Shown: positions 1 to 10,085, counted from the stretch's first letter. The stretch: DNA of 64,000 nucleotides from Thiorhodococcus sp. (GCA_029257385.1 JARIBS010000126.1:1-64000), one strand, 5' to 3'. Notes: generated by a model not told the origin, from the sequence alone. Translations and numbers: made by a program.

Positions 1-2336
1 GCCCGCTGGGCCAGCCTGGCGCCGCCGTCGACCTTGGAGATGGAGTCGTCGATCAGCGCCTTGATCTCTTTGGCGGCCTGGGCGCTGCGTTGCGCGAGGT
101 GCCTGACCTCGGTGGCGACAACCGCGAATCCCTTGCCTTGCTCACCAGCGCGCGCGGCCTCGACCGCGGCGTTCAAGGCCAGGATATTGGTCTGGAAGGC
201 AATCGAGTCGATGACGCCGATGATGTCGGCGATCTTGCCGCTGGCGCCCTGGATGTCCGCCATGGTCGACACCAGCGACTTGACTGTCTCGCCGCCGCGC
301 TCGATGGTCTGGTTGGCGGTGACTGAGAGCTGGTTGGCCTGACGAGCGTTCTGGGTCGTGCGCTGGACGGTGACGTTGAGCGCCTCCATGGAGCTTGCCG
401 TTTCCTCCAGCGAGCTGGCTTGGGATTCGGTGCGCGAGGACAGATCCGAGTTGCCGGCGAAGATCTCCTGCGCTGCGGTGTTAATGGATTGGGTCGACTC
501 CAGGATGCGCCCCACGATCTCTTGCAACTGATGCACCGTGGCATTGGTGTTGGACTTGAGCGCGCCGAAGGTGCCCGCGTAGTCTGCGGTGATCTCTTGG
601 GTCAGATCGCCCTCGGCGATGCCGTGCAGGACGCGCGCGATATCGGCGAGTCCGGCCGAGACGATCTCCATCAATTGATTCATGCCCTCCGACATCTGCC
701 GGAAGAAACCGTGCTTGTCCGTGGTGTCGAGCCTCAGGGCGAAATCGCCTTGTAGGGCTGCTTCCAGCAGTCTGGCGAGTTCTCGCTCGGCCTTGATCTC
801 GGTGGTGCGGTCGGCCCATTCGATGACCGAGCCGACCCGTTCGCCCTGGTCGTCGACGACCGGGTTGGCGACCAGTTGGAAAACCCGTTCGCCTAGCTCC
901 ATCTGCACGATGCGTTCCTGGCCAAGGTCCGCGAGCAGGCCCTGGTGGCCGCCCGGATGACGGTGAAGATCCTCGAAATCGCTGTCGATGAGCCGCTCGG
1001 CGCTGAAATTGGGCAGGACTGCGCGGATGTCCCGCTCAGATTCGCGCATCAGGCGCGCCACGGCGCCGTTGATGTAGATGATCCGGCCATCCCGGTCGGC
1101 CAGCATCATGTTGGTCGATGCCTTGTCCAGGGCGCTTTGGATGCGCAGGCTCGCGGCGGCGATGCGCCGTTCCTGCTCGATGCGATCGTGCAACTGTCGC
1201 TGCATGGCGTTCATGGACGCCAGCAGACTGCTCGTATCGCCACCGCGCAGGGGGATTGCGTTGTCGAGCTTGCCGTCGGCGATCTTGCCTGCCACGGCGA
1301 CCGCGAAGGCCGGTTCGCCGCCCATCTGTCTGAGGATGCCGCGCGCAATCCAGGCGCCCAGCCAGATGGTCAGCAGCAGAGCCGTGCCGGCTAGGCCCAG
1401 ATAGACCGCAAGCCCGGTTCTGGCCGTTTGTGCGGTGGCATCTGCGGCTGCTTGTAGATCGGTCGTGAACTGTTGCTCGACCTCACGTAGCAGGTCGATC
1501 TTCTCGGTGATCTGATCAAACCAAGTCACCGGCGGATAGCTTAGCTCGACGCCCGCGCCGCTGTCCTTGACCATCTGCTCGATGCGGGCGACTTCGGCGA
1601 CGATCGGGCGCTCCAGCCTGGCGTTGAGAAACGCCCGTTGCTCGGGTGTTGCGTAGGCGCCGGTCAGGCGCAGGTAGTTGGCCTGATCGCTCAGCAGCGT
1701 GAGCAGGATGTCGAAATGTGTCGAGGTGATCTGCCCGGCGCTGAAGGCGCCGGACAAAATCGCGCGTTCCTGGCCGTTGCGTTCTTTCAGGTAGAGCAGG
1801 GCGCTCTTGGCGTTGGCGAGCCGCACCAGCGCGGCATTGGGTAGCTCGTTGCCGGACTGGATGGCGATATCCAGGAGACTGGCGATCAGTGCACTATAGT
1901 CGCGGAAGGATTCGGGCGGCGCTACGCGCAGGTCGTTGATGCGCGCGCGCAGATCGGCCAGTCGGCCCAGCTTTTCACCAGACTGGCCGAGCAGCGCGCG
2001 GTAGTCCGGCGCTACGGATGCCGGATCGATACGCGTAATCGTCGCATTGAGGTGCGCGATGACGCCGTCGGATGCTTGGCGCTGAGCGGGGAGCCGGTCG
2101 GCGAACTCGGCGCCTCTGCTGGAGAGAAAACCAGCGCTCATGCCGCGCTCTTTCTGTAGCTCGTGGGCGACCTCTCCGAGCGCCACGACCAGTCGGCCGA
2201 CATGCTGGGCCTGTTTGGCCTCCTGGAGATCAGTGAGCAACTGCGTGGTTCCCAGCGCGGTGAGACCCAACAGCGACAGGATGGGAATCCCCGCAATCAG
2301 CAAGAGCTTGGTTTTGATTTTGAGTGTATTGAGCAT
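1..2336 (-). CDS. Methyl-accepting chemotaxis protein, C-terminus cut by window edge
   Basis: Open on the minus strand from an ATG at 2336 to the left edge, about 778 codons with no stop. Seen in order: an N-terminal membrane segment (about residues 10-30); a helical periplasmic region containing [12 protein letters not shown], typical of nitrate/nitrite-sensing NIT domains; a second membrane segment near 310; a HAMP region; a PAS domain (about 400-520, around [15 protein letters not shown]); a second HAMP-like linker near 570 ([11 protein letters not shown]); and the MCP signalling hairpin tip with [19 protein letters not shown] near 720-740. Known role: such receptors signal to CheA/CheW. 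No strong ribosome site precedes the start. The ligand is inferred only from the NIT-like signature. Confidence 0.9.
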   Translation of the reverse strand, partial: MLNTLKIKTKLLLIAGIPILSLLGLTALGTTQLLTDLQEAKQAQHVGRLVVALGEVAHELQKERGMSAGFLSSRGAEFADRLPAQRQASDGVIAHLNATITRIDPASVAPDYRALLGQSGEKLGRLADLRARINDLRVAPPESFRDYSALIASLLDIAIQSGNELPNAALVRLANAKSALLYLKERNGQERAILSGAFSAGQITSTHFDILLTLLSDQANYLRLTGAYATPEQRAFLNARLERPIVAEVARIEQMVKDSGAGVELSYPPVTWFDQITEKIDLLREVEQQFTTDLQAAADATAQTARTGLAVYLGLAGTALLLTIWLGAWIARGILRQMGGEPAFAVAVAGKIADGKLDNAIPLRGGDTSSLLASMNAMQRQLHDRIEQERRIAAASLRIQSALDKASTNMMLADRDGRIIYINGAVARLMRESERDIRAVLPNFSAERLIDSDFEDLHRHPGGHQGLLADLGQERIVQMELGERVFQLVANPVVDDQGERVGSVIEWADRTTEIKAERELARLLEAALQGDFALRLDTTDKHGFFRQMSEGMNQLMEIVSAGLADIARVLHGIAEGDLTQEITADYAGTFGALKSNTNATVHQLQEIVGRILESTQSINTAAQEIFAGNSDLSSRTESQASSLEETASSMEALNVTVQRTTQNARQANQLSVTANQTIERGGETVKSLVSTMADIQGASGKIADIIGVIDSIAFQTNILALNAAVEAARAGEQGKGFAVVATEVRHLAQRSAQAAKEIKALIDDSISKVDGGARLAQR

Positions 2337-2638
2337 GGTCTGAGTGACGCGTTTCCCACAATGATGCGGCCTTCCGGCTCGCTGGAATCCGGCCGGACGG
2401 GGATGCCGGCGCGGTCATCGGATCGGATGCCCGGACACGGGCGGACACAAGGATGCTCTCACGGGACATGCGAGCGGATCAGCGACATGAGTCGCGAAAA
2501 CCGAACGTCTGGATCGCAGTGTTCAGTGGTCAGGCGCGTGCAGGTCTTTGTTTATGATCGGCCTCTCCCGCTTGATCAAGACCAGCCGGGAGGTGCGTCG
2601 GGCCTTGCAGCGCGACGGTCTCGTAGAGTGAGGGTGGG
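2337..2638. other. Intergenic stretch, no gene seen
   Basis: About 300 bases between the stop of the HPt gene and the start of the chemotaxis receptor, both on the minus strand. Open frames here are short and lack protein-like composition. It presumably carries the receptor promoter, but I could not pick a convincing -35/-10 pair. Confidence 0.5.
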
Positions 2639-2998
2639 TTAGCGGCTGTGATCGCGCAGACGCTGCGCCTCGTGCTCGGTCGCGCTCAAACACGCCTCGC
2701 AGCGCAGCGCATCGAGTGCACGGGCGGCACGCTCTAAGTCGGCGATTGCCCCACTCAGGGCTGGTACGCCGCAGTAGCTGGTCGCGGTCCGCACCTGATG
2801 GGCGTATTCGGCCAATCCTGGCCAGTCGGCCTCGGCCAGACAGGCGCGCAGCGACTCGATCTCTTGCGGCAGCCCGGCGAGTAGCGCCGCCATCAGCTCG
2901 GCGGCAAGCTCAGCATCGCCACCGGCATGTTCGAGCGCAACGGCTTGATCGCGCACCTCTAGTGTGGCGCTTCGCGCGGGCGTATCGGATGGATTCAT
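2639..2998 (-). CDS. Solo HPt (histidine phosphotransfer) domain protein
   Basis: 119 residues with no other domain. The core AHQVRTATSYCGVPAL matches the phospho-accepting helix of HPt domains (usual form HxLKG/HxLHGS followed by a small-residue helix), closest in style to the HPt module at the end of BarA-type kinases. The phosphorylatable residue would be His67. GGAG lies about 8 bases before the ATG. It is transcribed toward the upstream region of the chemotaxis receptor on the same strand. Known role of the family: relay phosphate between a hybrid kinase and a response regulator. Its partners are not in the window. The Lys normally following the His by two to three positions is replaced (QVRT). 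Confidence 0.75.
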   Translation of the reverse strand: MNPSDTPARSATLEVRDQAVALEHAGGDAELAAELMAALLAGLPQEIESLRACLAEADWPGLAEYAHQVRTATSYCGVPALSGAIADLERAARALDALRCEACLSATEHEAQRLRDHSR

Positions 2999-3194
2999 GC
3001 GCTATTCTCCACACATCAACGATGGCCGGGACAGTTACGCACTGTAGCGGCATCCGCCGCTCCAGGTCCAGGCGCGCACCGGCCCGCGATCCTCCAGACT
3101 GGAGGCTGAGGGCCGGAGGTTGTAAGCTCGCAGCACTGTGCGCGCATGGCCGCAGGATCTCTCCAGTTTTGCCTCATTCGACCGAGAGGGCCAG

Positions 3195-4085
3195 ATGTCA
3201 TATCCGACCATTGAAGACTGCGTGGGCCGCACGCCGCTGGTCAGGCTCCAACGCCTGCCCGGCGAGACGGACAACCTCATCCTCGCCAAGCTCGAGGGTG
3301 ACAATCCGGCTGGCTCGGTCAAGGACCGCGCGGCGCTCAACATGATCCGACGCGCCGAAGAGCGTGGCACCATCAAGTCCGGCGATACCCTGATCGAGGC
3401 CACCAGCGGCAACACGGGCATTGCGCTGGCGATGGCCGCAGCCATGCGCGGCTATCGCATGCGCCTGATCATGCCGGAGCACATGAGCGAGGAGCGCCGT
3501 GGCGCGATGAAAAGCTATGGTGCCGAAATCGTCCTCACGCCCAAGGCCGGCGGAATGGAAGCGGCGATCGATCTGGCCGCCGACATGGAAGGGCGAGGCG
3601 AGGGCATCCGGCTCGATCAGTTCTCCAACCCGGACAACCCAGCGGCCCACTACGAAACGACGGGACCGGAGATCTGGCGCGACACCGATGGGCAGATCAC
3701 CCACTTCGTCAGCGCCATGGGCACCACCGGGACCATCATGGGGACAGGGCGTTATCTCAAAGAGCAGAGCGCCGCAGTCCAAATCGTCGGCGTGCAGCCC
3801 GATGAAGGGTCGAGCATTCCCGGCATCCGTCGCTGGCCGCAAGCCTATCTGCCGCGCATCTACGACCCGGCGGGCGTGGACCGCATCATCGACGTCTCCC
3901 AGGCGCTCGCCGAGCAGACCGCCCGCGACCTGGCCGCGCGCGAAGGCATCTTCGGCGGCATTTCCGCCGGTGGCGCCGTTGCTGCCGCGCTGCTGCTCTC
4001 CCAAGAGGTCCGGGGCGCGGTAATCGTCGCCATCGTCTGCGATCGTGGCGACCGCTATCTCTCCACCGGCGTCTTTCCCGCATGA
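3195..4085 (+). CDS. cysM: Cysteine synthase B (O-acetylserine sulfhydrylase)
   Basis: 296 residues. PLP-dependent synthesis of cysteine from O-acetylserine and sulfide (or thiosulfate for CysM). NPAGSVKDRA carries the PLP lysine (Lys43), TSGNTG (70-75) is the substrate-binding loop, and a Gly-rich phosphate loop GTTGTIMGTG lies in the middle. The short length and the NPAGSVKDR wording favour CysM over CysK. I chose the ATG at 3195, preceded by GAGAGGG, because it opens with the usual family N-terminus (SYPTIEDCVGRTPLVRL); an upstream in-frame ATG at 3138 would add an unconserved tail. First gene of a co-directional run through sohB. Confidence 0.95.
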   Translation: MSYPTIEDCVGRTPLVRLQRLPGETDNLILAKLEGDNPAGSVKDRAALNMIRRAEERGTIKSGDTLIEATSGNTGIALAMAAAMRGYRMRLIMPEHMSEERRGAMKSYGAEIVLTPKAGGMEAAIDLAADMEGRGEGIRLDQFSNPDNPAAHYETTGPEIWRDTDGQITHFVSAMGTTGTIMGTGRYLKEQSAAVQIVGVQPDEGSSIPGIRRWPQAYLPRIYDPAGVDRIIDVSQALAEQTARDLAAREGIFGGISAGGAVAAALLLSQEVRGAVIVAIVCDRGDRYLSTGVFPA

Positions 4086-4094
4086 CAAGGCTGC

Positions 4095-5462
4095 TTGTCC
4101 ACCGCCACACTCCAACTGACCACTGACCCAATCGTGTCACGCAAACGCAAACCCATTCCCCAAGCACCCGTCGAGGCCGAGATCGAGTCGCTGACGCCCG
4201 AGGGCCGTGGGTTGATCCATATCGGGGACAGAAAGGTCTTCGTCGATGGCGCGCTCGCTGGCGAGCGCGTGCGATTGCGCTACCGACGTGTCAATAGACG
4301 CTTCGACGAGGCCGTGGTCGAGGAGGTGCTGCGCGCCTCGCCCGATCGGGTCGAGGCCAAATGCCCGCACTTTGGCGTCTGCGGCGGCTGTGGTTTCCAG
4401 CATCTGGATGTCCGGGCACAGATCCGCATCAAGCAAGAGGGCCTGGAAGCCGCCTTCATGCAGATTGCCAAGGTGACGCCCGAGCGTTGGCTCGATCCGC
4501 TGATGGCCGACCACTGGGGTTATCGTCGCAAGGCACGCCTTGGGGTACGTTATGTCACCAAGAAGGGTCGCACCCTGGTTGGTTTTCGCGAGCGTGGCAA
4601 CGCCTTTCTCGCCGATCTGACCCGCTGTGAGGTGCTCCATCCCAGGGTCGGCGAGCGTCTCACGGTCATCGGCGAGACCATCGACCGGCTGAGCATCCGC
4701 GATCAGATACCGCAGATCGAGATGGCCATGGGTGATGAGACCTGTGTGCTGGTGTTTCGGGCCATGCAGACACCGACCCCCGACGACGAAGCGCTGCTGC
4801 TGGAGCTGGGCCGACGCGAGGGGTTTCAGATCCACATTCAGGAAGGCGGTGTCGACAGCGTGCGCGCCCTGCCGGGCCAGACGACGACTTTGAGCTACAG
4901 TCTGCCCGCCCATGACATCGATATAGCGTTTTTGCCGACCGATTTTACGCAGGTCAATCTGGCCCTGAACCGGCAGATGCTGGATCAAGCACTGGATCTG
5001 CTCGAAGTCGAGCCAAGTGACCAGGTGCTCGATCTGTTCTGCGGACTGGGCAACTTCACCCTACCGCTGGCGCGTCGCGCGGCGTCCGTCGTGGGCGTCG
5101 AAGGCGATGCTGGACTGGTGGCGCGCGCCCTGGCCAATGCCGAGCGCAATGGCATCGACAACGCACGCTTTTACAGCGCCAATCTCTACGACGATTTGAC
5201 GTCCGAACCCTGGGTCGAGGAGCGTTTCTCCAAGGCTCTGCTCGATCCGCCCAGAACCGGGGCCTTGGAGGTGCTCGACTGGCTCCCGCGTCTCGGCGTC
5301 GAGCGTGTCCTCTACGTCTCCTGTAACCCCGCAACGCTCGCGCGCGACGCCGATCGGCTGGTAAACGGACTTGGCTACAGTTTGCGTGCGGCGGGTGTGA
5401 TGGATATGTTCCCACATACGGCGCATGTCGAGTCCATGGCGCTGTTTGAGCGTCGCGCTTAA
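4095..5462 (+). CDS. rlmD: 23S rRNA (uracil-1939-C5)-methyltransferase RlmD
   Basis: 455 residues from a TTG at 4095 (AAGG just upstream); an in-frame GTG at 4134 is an alternative start. An N-terminal TRAM domain (about 25-80) is followed by the [4Fe-4S] cysteines Cys90, Cys96 and Cys99 (CPHFGVCGGC) and one more near LTRCEVLHP. The C-terminal half holds the SAM motif VLDLFCGLGNFTLPLA, then LLDPPRTGA and the catalytic cysteine in VLYVSCNPATLARD. Known role: C5-methylation of U1939 in 23S rRNA. It starts 9 bases after cysM, which suggests co-transcription. Confidence 0.95.
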   Translation: MSTATLQLTTDPIVSRKRKPIPQAPVEAEIESLTPEGRGLIHIGDRKVFVDGALAGERVRLRYRRVNRRFDEAVVEEVLRASPDRVEAKCPHFGVCGGCGFQHLDVRAQIRIKQEGLEAAFMQIAKVTPERWLDPLMADHWGYRRKARLGVRYVTKKGRTLVGFRERGNAFLADLTRCEVLHPRVGERLTVIGETIDRLSIRDQIPQIEMAMGDETCVLVFRAMQTPTPDDEALLLELGRREGFQIHIQEGGVDSVRALPGQTTTLSYSLPAHDIDIAFLPTDFTQVNLALNRQMLDQALDLLEVEPSDQVLDLFCGLGNFTLPLARRAASVVGVEGDAGLVARALANAERNGIDNARFYSANLYDDLTSEPWVEERFSKALLDPPRTGALEVLDWLPRLGVERVLYVSCNPATLARDADRLVNGLGYSLRAAGVMDMFPHTAHVESMALFERRA

Positions 5463-5490
5463 CGCTCGCGAATTTTGTCCAGGAGGCGAA

Positions 5491-5955
5491 ATGGCGGTCG
5501 AAATCGAACGTAAATTCCTGGTGTGCAAAGAGACTTGGCGCTCCAGCGTGGAAGAGGAGAGTCCCATCCAACAAGGCTATCTGGCCGATGGCGCGACCAC
5601 GGTTCGGGTTCGCAGATACGGCGAGCTGGCCTATCTGACCATCAAGGGTCCGAGCAGCGGTATCAGTCGGCTGGAGTTTGAGTATCGCATTCCGCTGGCG
5701 GACGCCGAGGTCATGCTGGCTGAGCTGGCCGTTGCCTCCGTGATCGAGAAGACTCGCTATCGGGTGCGCTGCGGCAGCCACGTCTGGGATCTGGATGTCT
5801 TCGAGGGCGAGAACGCCGGGCTGGTGCTCGCGGAAGTCGAGCTGGACGCCGAGGACGCCGACTTCGAGCGCCCCGACTGGGCGGGTGAGGAGGTCTCGGA
5901 TGATCCGCGCTATTACAATGCCAGCCTTTCCCAGAATCCCTATCAGTCCTGGTAA
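5491..5955 (+). CDS. CYTH-domain protein (inorganic triphosphatase / adenylate cyclase class IV fold)
   Basis: 154 residues. It opens with MAVEIERKFLV, the ExExK signature of CYTH tunnel enzymes, followed by alternating basic and acidic strands (TTVRVRRYGELAYLTIKG, LEFEYRIPL, KTRYRVR, WDLDVFEGENAGLVLAEVEL) that line the tunnel. Single-domain bacterial members of this length are usually metal-dependent tripolyphosphatases (NeuTTM type). A perfect AGGAGG at 5481-5486 fixes the start at 5491. It lies 28 bases after rlmD and 15 bases before the L,D-transpeptidase. The substrate is inferred from the family. Confidence 0.88.
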   Translation: MAVEIERKFLVCKETWRSSVEEESPIQQGYLADGATTVRVRRYGELAYLTIKGPSSGISRLEFEYRIPLADAEVMLAELAVASVIEKTRYRVRCGSHVWDLDVFEGENAGLVLAEVELDAEDADFERPDWAGEEVSDDPRYYNASLSQNPYQSW

Positions 5956-5970
5956 ACGAAAGTCGCCATC

Positions 5971-6453
5971 ATGCACAGACGGATGTCGATCGATATCGCG
6001 CAACAGACCCTGATTCTGTTCGATGGCCGCCGTGAGCTGCACCGTTACGCCGTCTCGAGCGCTCGCAACGGCGTCGGTGAACTCAACGGCAGTGGCTGTA
6101 CACCGCGCGGACTGCATCGGGTGCGTATCCGTATCGGAGACGGCTGTCCCGTTGGCACCGTCTTTCGCGGCAGACGCCCGACCGGCGAGATCTGCGATGA
6201 TCGTCTGGTTGCGGCCCATCCCGAGCGGGACTGGATACTGACACGCATCCTTTGGCTTACTGGGTGTGAGCCGGGGCGCAATCGCGGCGGTTGTGTCGAT
6301 ACGCTGCGGCGCTATATCTATATTCACGGCTGCCCGAACTCCGAGCCGATGGGCGAGCCACGCTCGCACGGCTGCATTCGCATGCGCGATGGGGATCTGA
6401 TCGCACTCTTTGATCTGACGCCGGTGGGGACGCCGGTGGAGATTCAGGGCTGA
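5971..6453 (+). CDS. L,D-transpeptidase (YkuD family)
   Basis: 160 residues. The YkuD catalytic motif is complete: His119-Gly (YIHGCPN) and SHGCIRMRD with the nucleophile Cys135. Known role: 3-3 peptidoglycan cross-links or attachment of envelope proteins to peptidoglycan. No signal peptide is visible at either possible start (5971, or the ATG at 5983 giving MSIDIAQQTL). This is a common feature of short single-domain relatives, and their cellular location is unclear. Same strand as the CYTH gene, 15 bases apart. Confidence 0.88.
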   Translation: MHRRMSIDIAQQTLILFDGRRELHRYAVSSARNGVGELNGSGCTPRGLHRVRIRIGDGCPVGTVFRGRRPTGEICDDRLVAAHPERDWILTRILWLTGCEPGRNRGGCVDTLRRYIYIHGCPNSEPMGEPRSHGCIRMRDGDLIALFDLTPVGTPVEIQG

Positions 6454-6525
6454 TTGCCGCCTCGCGCGCCTGATCCGGCTAGAATGCCCAGCATCCCCAA
6501 GACGCAGACCCGAAAATACAGCACG

Positions 6526-8073
6526 ATGAGCAATCCCATGAAGAATCTCCCACGTCGGCCAGTGGTGCTGATCATCCTCGACGGTTTCGGCTTGAACCCC
6601 GCCAAGGCCAACAACGCGATCGCGCTCGCCAAAACGCCGAACTTCGACCGCTACTTCTCGCAGTATCCGCACACCGCCATCCAGGCGTCTGGTCTGGCAG
6701 TCGGTCTGCCCGATGGGCAGATGGGCAACTCGGAGGTCGGGCACATGACGATCGGCTCGGGCTGCGTGGTGCGCCAGGATCTGGTCTTGATCGATGAGGC
6801 GATCTCCAATCAACGCTTCTTAGATAATCCGGTGTTGATCGCTGCGGCCAAGGCTGCGGTGGCACAAAATCGGCCGATCCATCTCATGGGCCTGGTCTCC
6901 GACGGCGGTGTGCACAGCCATGTCCAGCATCTGAATGCCTTAATCAAGCTCTGCGAGCAACAGGGCGCGCGCCCCATGGTGCACATGGTCACCGACGGGC
7001 GCGACACGCCGCCGCGCTCGGCCAGTAGCTATCTCGACAGCGTCGAAGCATCCCTTGAGCGCGCTGGTGGGCGTATCGCAACGGTGTCCGGGCGCTACTA
7101 TGCGATGGATCGCGACAACCGCTGGGAGCGCACCGAGCTTGCCTGGCGCGCCATGGTCGACGGCGAGGGACGCCATGCCGAGAGCGCCCGCGCGGCGATC
7201 GAGGACGCTTACGCCCAGGGTGAGAACGACGAGTTCATCCGCCCGACCATCGTTGCGGGTGCCGAACTGATCGAGGACGGCGACCAGGTCATCCACATCA
7301 ATTTCCGCAAGGACCGACCGCGCCAGATGGTCTCGGCCTTCTTCAAGCCGGACTTCGACGCCTTCGACCGGCGCGGCGTCACCGGGGTGAAGGTGACCTG
7401 CATGATGGAGTACGACCAGTCGTTCGCTCTGCCCTTCGCCTTCGACCACGACATGCCCAAGATCACACTGGGGCAGATCTTAAGCGAAGATGGTCTGGCA
7501 CAACTGCGTTGTGCCGAGACCGAGAAGTACGCGCATGTGACTTTCTTCTTCAACGGTGGCCGCGATGAGCCATTCCCCGGCGAGGAGCGCATCTTGGTTC
7601 CCTCGCCCAAGGTAGCGACCTACGACCTGCAGCCGGAGATGAGCGCGCCCGAGGTTGCCGATAAGGTCGTCGAGGCCATCGAACGGCGGACGTTTCCCTT
7701 CATCGTCGTTAATTTTGCCAACGGCGATATGGTCGGCCACACGGCGGTACGCGAGGCGGTCATCGCCGCCGTCGAAGCGCTCGATCGCGAGGTCGGGCGG
7801 GTGCTGGATGCGGCGGTGGAGCATGGTTATTCGGTGATCCTGACCTCGGATCATGGCAACTGCGACGAGATGGTCGATCCCGTCACCGGTGATCCGCATA
7901 CTCAGCACACGCTCTATCCCGTGCCGTGCCTGATTCTCGACGAGGTGCCATGGCGGCTCTCGGTCGGTGGTGGGATCAATGACATCGCCCCGACCGTGTT
8001 GCAGCTGATGGGCATTGCGACCCCGGATGCGATGGATGGCCGCTCGCTCCTGCTCGGTCCGGCGGCGCCCTGA
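6526..8073 (+). CDS. gpmI: 2,3-bisphosphoglycerate-independent phosphoglycerate mutase
   Basis: 515 residues, close to the usual 510-515. It interconverts 3- and 2-phosphoglycerate in glycolysis/gluconeogenesis using two Mn2+ ions. The metal-binding VVLIILDGFG is at the start, and GNSEVGHM carries the phosphorylated serine (Ser69). Later metal-site motifs are RPRQM and the C-terminal ILTSDHGNCDEM. The ATG at 6526 fits the family N-terminus; an upstream in-frame ATG at 6484 would add a non-conserved stretch, and one at 6538 is also possible. Followed by thyA after 3 bases. Confidence 0.95.
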   Translation: MSNPMKNLPRRPVVLIILDGFGLNPAKANNAIALAKTPNFDRYFSQYPHTAIQASGLAVGLPDGQMGNSEVGHMTIGSGCVVRQDLVLIDEAISNQRFLDNPVLIAAAKAAVAQNRPIHLMGLVSDGGVHSHVQHLNALIKLCEQQGARPMVHMVTDGRDTPPRSASSYLDSVEASLERAGGRIATVSGRYYAMDRDNRWERTELAWRAMVDGEGRHAESARAAIEDAYAQGENDEFIRPTIVAGAELIEDGDQVIHINFRKDRPRQMVSAFFKPDFDAFDRRGVTGVKVTCMMEYDQSFALPFAFDHDMPKITLGQILSEDGLAQLRCAETEKYAHVTFFFNGGRDEPFPGEERILVPSPKVATYDLQPEMSAPEVADKVVEAIERRTFPFIVVNFANGDMVGHTAVREAVIAAVEALDREVGRVLDAAVEHGYSVILTSDHGNCDEMVDPVTGDPHTQHTLYPVPCLILDEVPWRLSVGGGINDIAPTVLQLMGIATPDAMDGRSLLLGPAAP

Positions 8074-8076
8074 GCC

Positions 8077-8916
8077 GTGCGCGTCTATCTGGATCTGCTA
8101 CGCGATGTCATCGACAATGGCACCGACAAGGACGACCGCACCGGGGTCGGCACCCGCTCGGTGTTTGGGCGCCAGGTTCGCTTCGATCTGAATGCCGGAT
8201 TTCCGCTGCTGACCACCAAGCGCATCCACGTCAAAAGCGTCGTTTACGAGCTGCTGTGGTTTCTGTCGGGTTCGACGGACAATCGGGCGCTACGCGAACA
8301 GGGGGTCGGCATCTGGAACGACTGGGCGAGGGAAGACGGCGATCTGGGCCCGATCTACGGCGCGCAGTGGCGCAGTTGGGCCTGCCCGGATGGGCGGGTG
8401 ATCGATCAGATCACCGATCTGATCGACACCATCCGCGCCCGTCCCAATTCGCGTCGGCTGCTGGTCTCGGCCTGGAATCCGGCCGATTTGCCAGAGTAGA
8501 CCCGCAGCCCGCGCGAGAATGTCAGGACCGGGCGCATGGCGCTCGCGCCCTGTCATTGTCTGTTCCAGTTCTATGTGGCCGACGGGCGTTTGTCTTGTCA
8601 GCTCTATCAGCGCAGCGCCGATCTGTTTCTGGGGGTGCCCTTCAACATCGCCAGTTACGCCCTGCTGACGCACCTGATCGCCGCGCAGTGCGATCTCGGC
8701 GTTGGCGATTTCGTACACAGCTTCGGCGACCTGCATCTGTATCGCAATCACCTGACCGAGGACATCGTCCAGGCGCAGCTCGCGCGCGCGCCACGGCCCT
8801 TGCCAACCCTGCATCTAATGCGCCGCCCGTCGAGCCTATTTGATTATCGGTTCGAAGATGTCGCGTTTCAGGCGTATGATCCACATCCTGTCATTCGCGC
8901 CCCGATCGCCGTCTGA
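8077..8916 (+). pseudogene. thyA: Thymidylate synthase interrupted by an in-frame amber codon
   Basis: From a GTG at 8077 the frame encodes typical ThyA ([47 protein letters not shown]), then hits TAG at 8497-8499 (codon 141). The same frame continues without any shift into the rest of the enzyme: the active-site Cys159 in [33 protein letters not shown], and the terminal [17 protein letters not shown], ending at 8916. Without the TAG the protein would be 279 residues. The stop falls in the short linker before the catalytic cysteine that many gammaproteobacterial ThyA proteins have and E. coli lacks. CAG to TAG would explain it. Either a true null allele, a sequencing error, or suppressed. Confidence 0.85.
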
Positions 8917-8959
8917 GCGCCGCTCAGGCCCGCCAAATCACTGCCCAGGTTGTTTGCCC

Positions 8960-9970
8960 ATGATGGCGTTGCTGTTTGAATCGCTCTTCGACTACGGCCT
9001 GTTTCTGGCCAAAACCCTGACCATTCTGGCCGGGTTGGTGCTAGTGATCATCCTGCTCATGCGTGGGCGCTCGGGTGGTGAGCGGCGCGAGCGGCTTGAG
9101 ATCATTGACCTTAAGGACCGTTATCGCACCCTGACCTTCGCGATCAAGGAATTCTCTCTTTCCAAAAAGGCTTACAAGGCACTTCTCAAAGAGGAAGGCA
9201 AACGCGAGAAGGCGCGTGAAAAGGCTGGAGAAGAAGACCGCAAGCGCCTCTTTGTGATCGAGTTCAATGGCGATATCCGTGCCAGCGAAGTCAGCGCCCT
9301 GCGAGTGCTGGTCACGGCGCTGCTGATGGAGGCCCGCGCGGGTGACGCGGTGCTGGTGCGCCTGAACAATGCCGGAGGCATGGTCAGCGAGCACGGACTG
9401 GCGGCCTCGCAGCTCGCACGCATTCGCGCCAAGGGCATCCCGCTGACCGTGTCCGTGGACAAAGTCGCGGCCAGCGGCGGCTATCTCATGGCCTGTGTGG
9501 CCAACCGGATCATCGCCGCGCCCTTCGCGGTGCTCGGCTCCATCGGCGTGCTCGCGGAGCTTCCCAACTTTCACCGTCTGCTCGAACGCCATGGTGTCGA
9601 TTTCGAGCTGCATACCGCCGGTGAGCACAAGCGCACCCTGACGCTGTTTGGCGAAAATACCGACGAGGGTCGCGAGAAGCTGCGCGAGCAACTCGAAGAG
9701 ACTCACCGGCTGTTTAAGACCTTTGTGGCCGAGAATCGCCCGGATCTGGATCTTGCACAGGTCGCCACCGGTGAATACTGGCATGGACGGCGCGCGGTGG
9801 AGCTGGGGTTGGTCGATGAGATCCAGACCAGCGATGACTTTCTACTGGCGGCAAGCGAGGGTATGGAATTACTCGAGCTGAAGTACCGCGCCCACAAAAA
9901 GCCGATCGAGCGTCTGCTCGCCAGCATGAGCGCGGCGTTCGATCGGGCGCTGGCGCTCTGGCGACGCTGA
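8960..9970 (+). CDS. sohB: Membrane-anchored SohB/SppA-type serine protease
   Basis: 336 residues. An N-terminal membrane helix (about 13-35) is followed by a charged linker rich in Lys/Glu (60-95) and an S49 peptidase domain. The nucleophile is Ser172 in KVAASGGYLMAC and the general base is probably Lys224 in GEHKRTLTLFGENTDEG. Length and single S49 domain match SohB (about 350) rather than the duplicated SppA. Two adjacent ATGs (8960, 8963) fit the start. The known family role is degradation of membrane or signal-peptide fragments in the periplasm. Confidence 0.92.
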   Translation: MMALLFESLFDYGLFLAKTLTILAGLVLVIILLMRGRSGGERRERLEIIDLKDRYRTLTFAIKEFSLSKKAYKALLKEEGKREKAREKAGEEDRKRLFVIEFNGDIRASEVSALRVLVTALLMEARAGDAVLVRLNNAGGMVSEHGLAASQLARIRAKGIPLTVSVDKVAASGGYLMACVANRIIAAPFAVLGSIGVLAELPNFHRLLERHGVDFELHTAGEHKRTLTLFGENTDEGREKLREQLEETHRLFKTFVAENRPDLDLAQVATGEYWHGRRAVELGLVDEIQTSDDFLLAASEGMELLELKYRAHKKPIERLLASMSAAFDRALALWRR

Positions 9971-10085
9971 TCGTGCTCAAGGAGATTTTCGGGTCGAGTG
10001 ATCAGGCGGGCGGCTTGTTCGACGCCGGGCTGAGAGGCAATGCGCTATCCTATGGCTCTAAATTTCGGCTAAGAATCTTGAGCCC

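Noticed and set aside
5056..6813. 585-residue minus-strand open frame
   Set aside because: Antisense to rlmD, CYTH, L,D-transpeptidase and gpmI; composition is that of a GC-rich mirror frame, with no domain.
8077..8916. Genome-wide TAG recoding or split ThyA
   Set aside because: Several genes use TAG as a normal stop, and the downstream half has no ribosome site at the internal ATG 8536.
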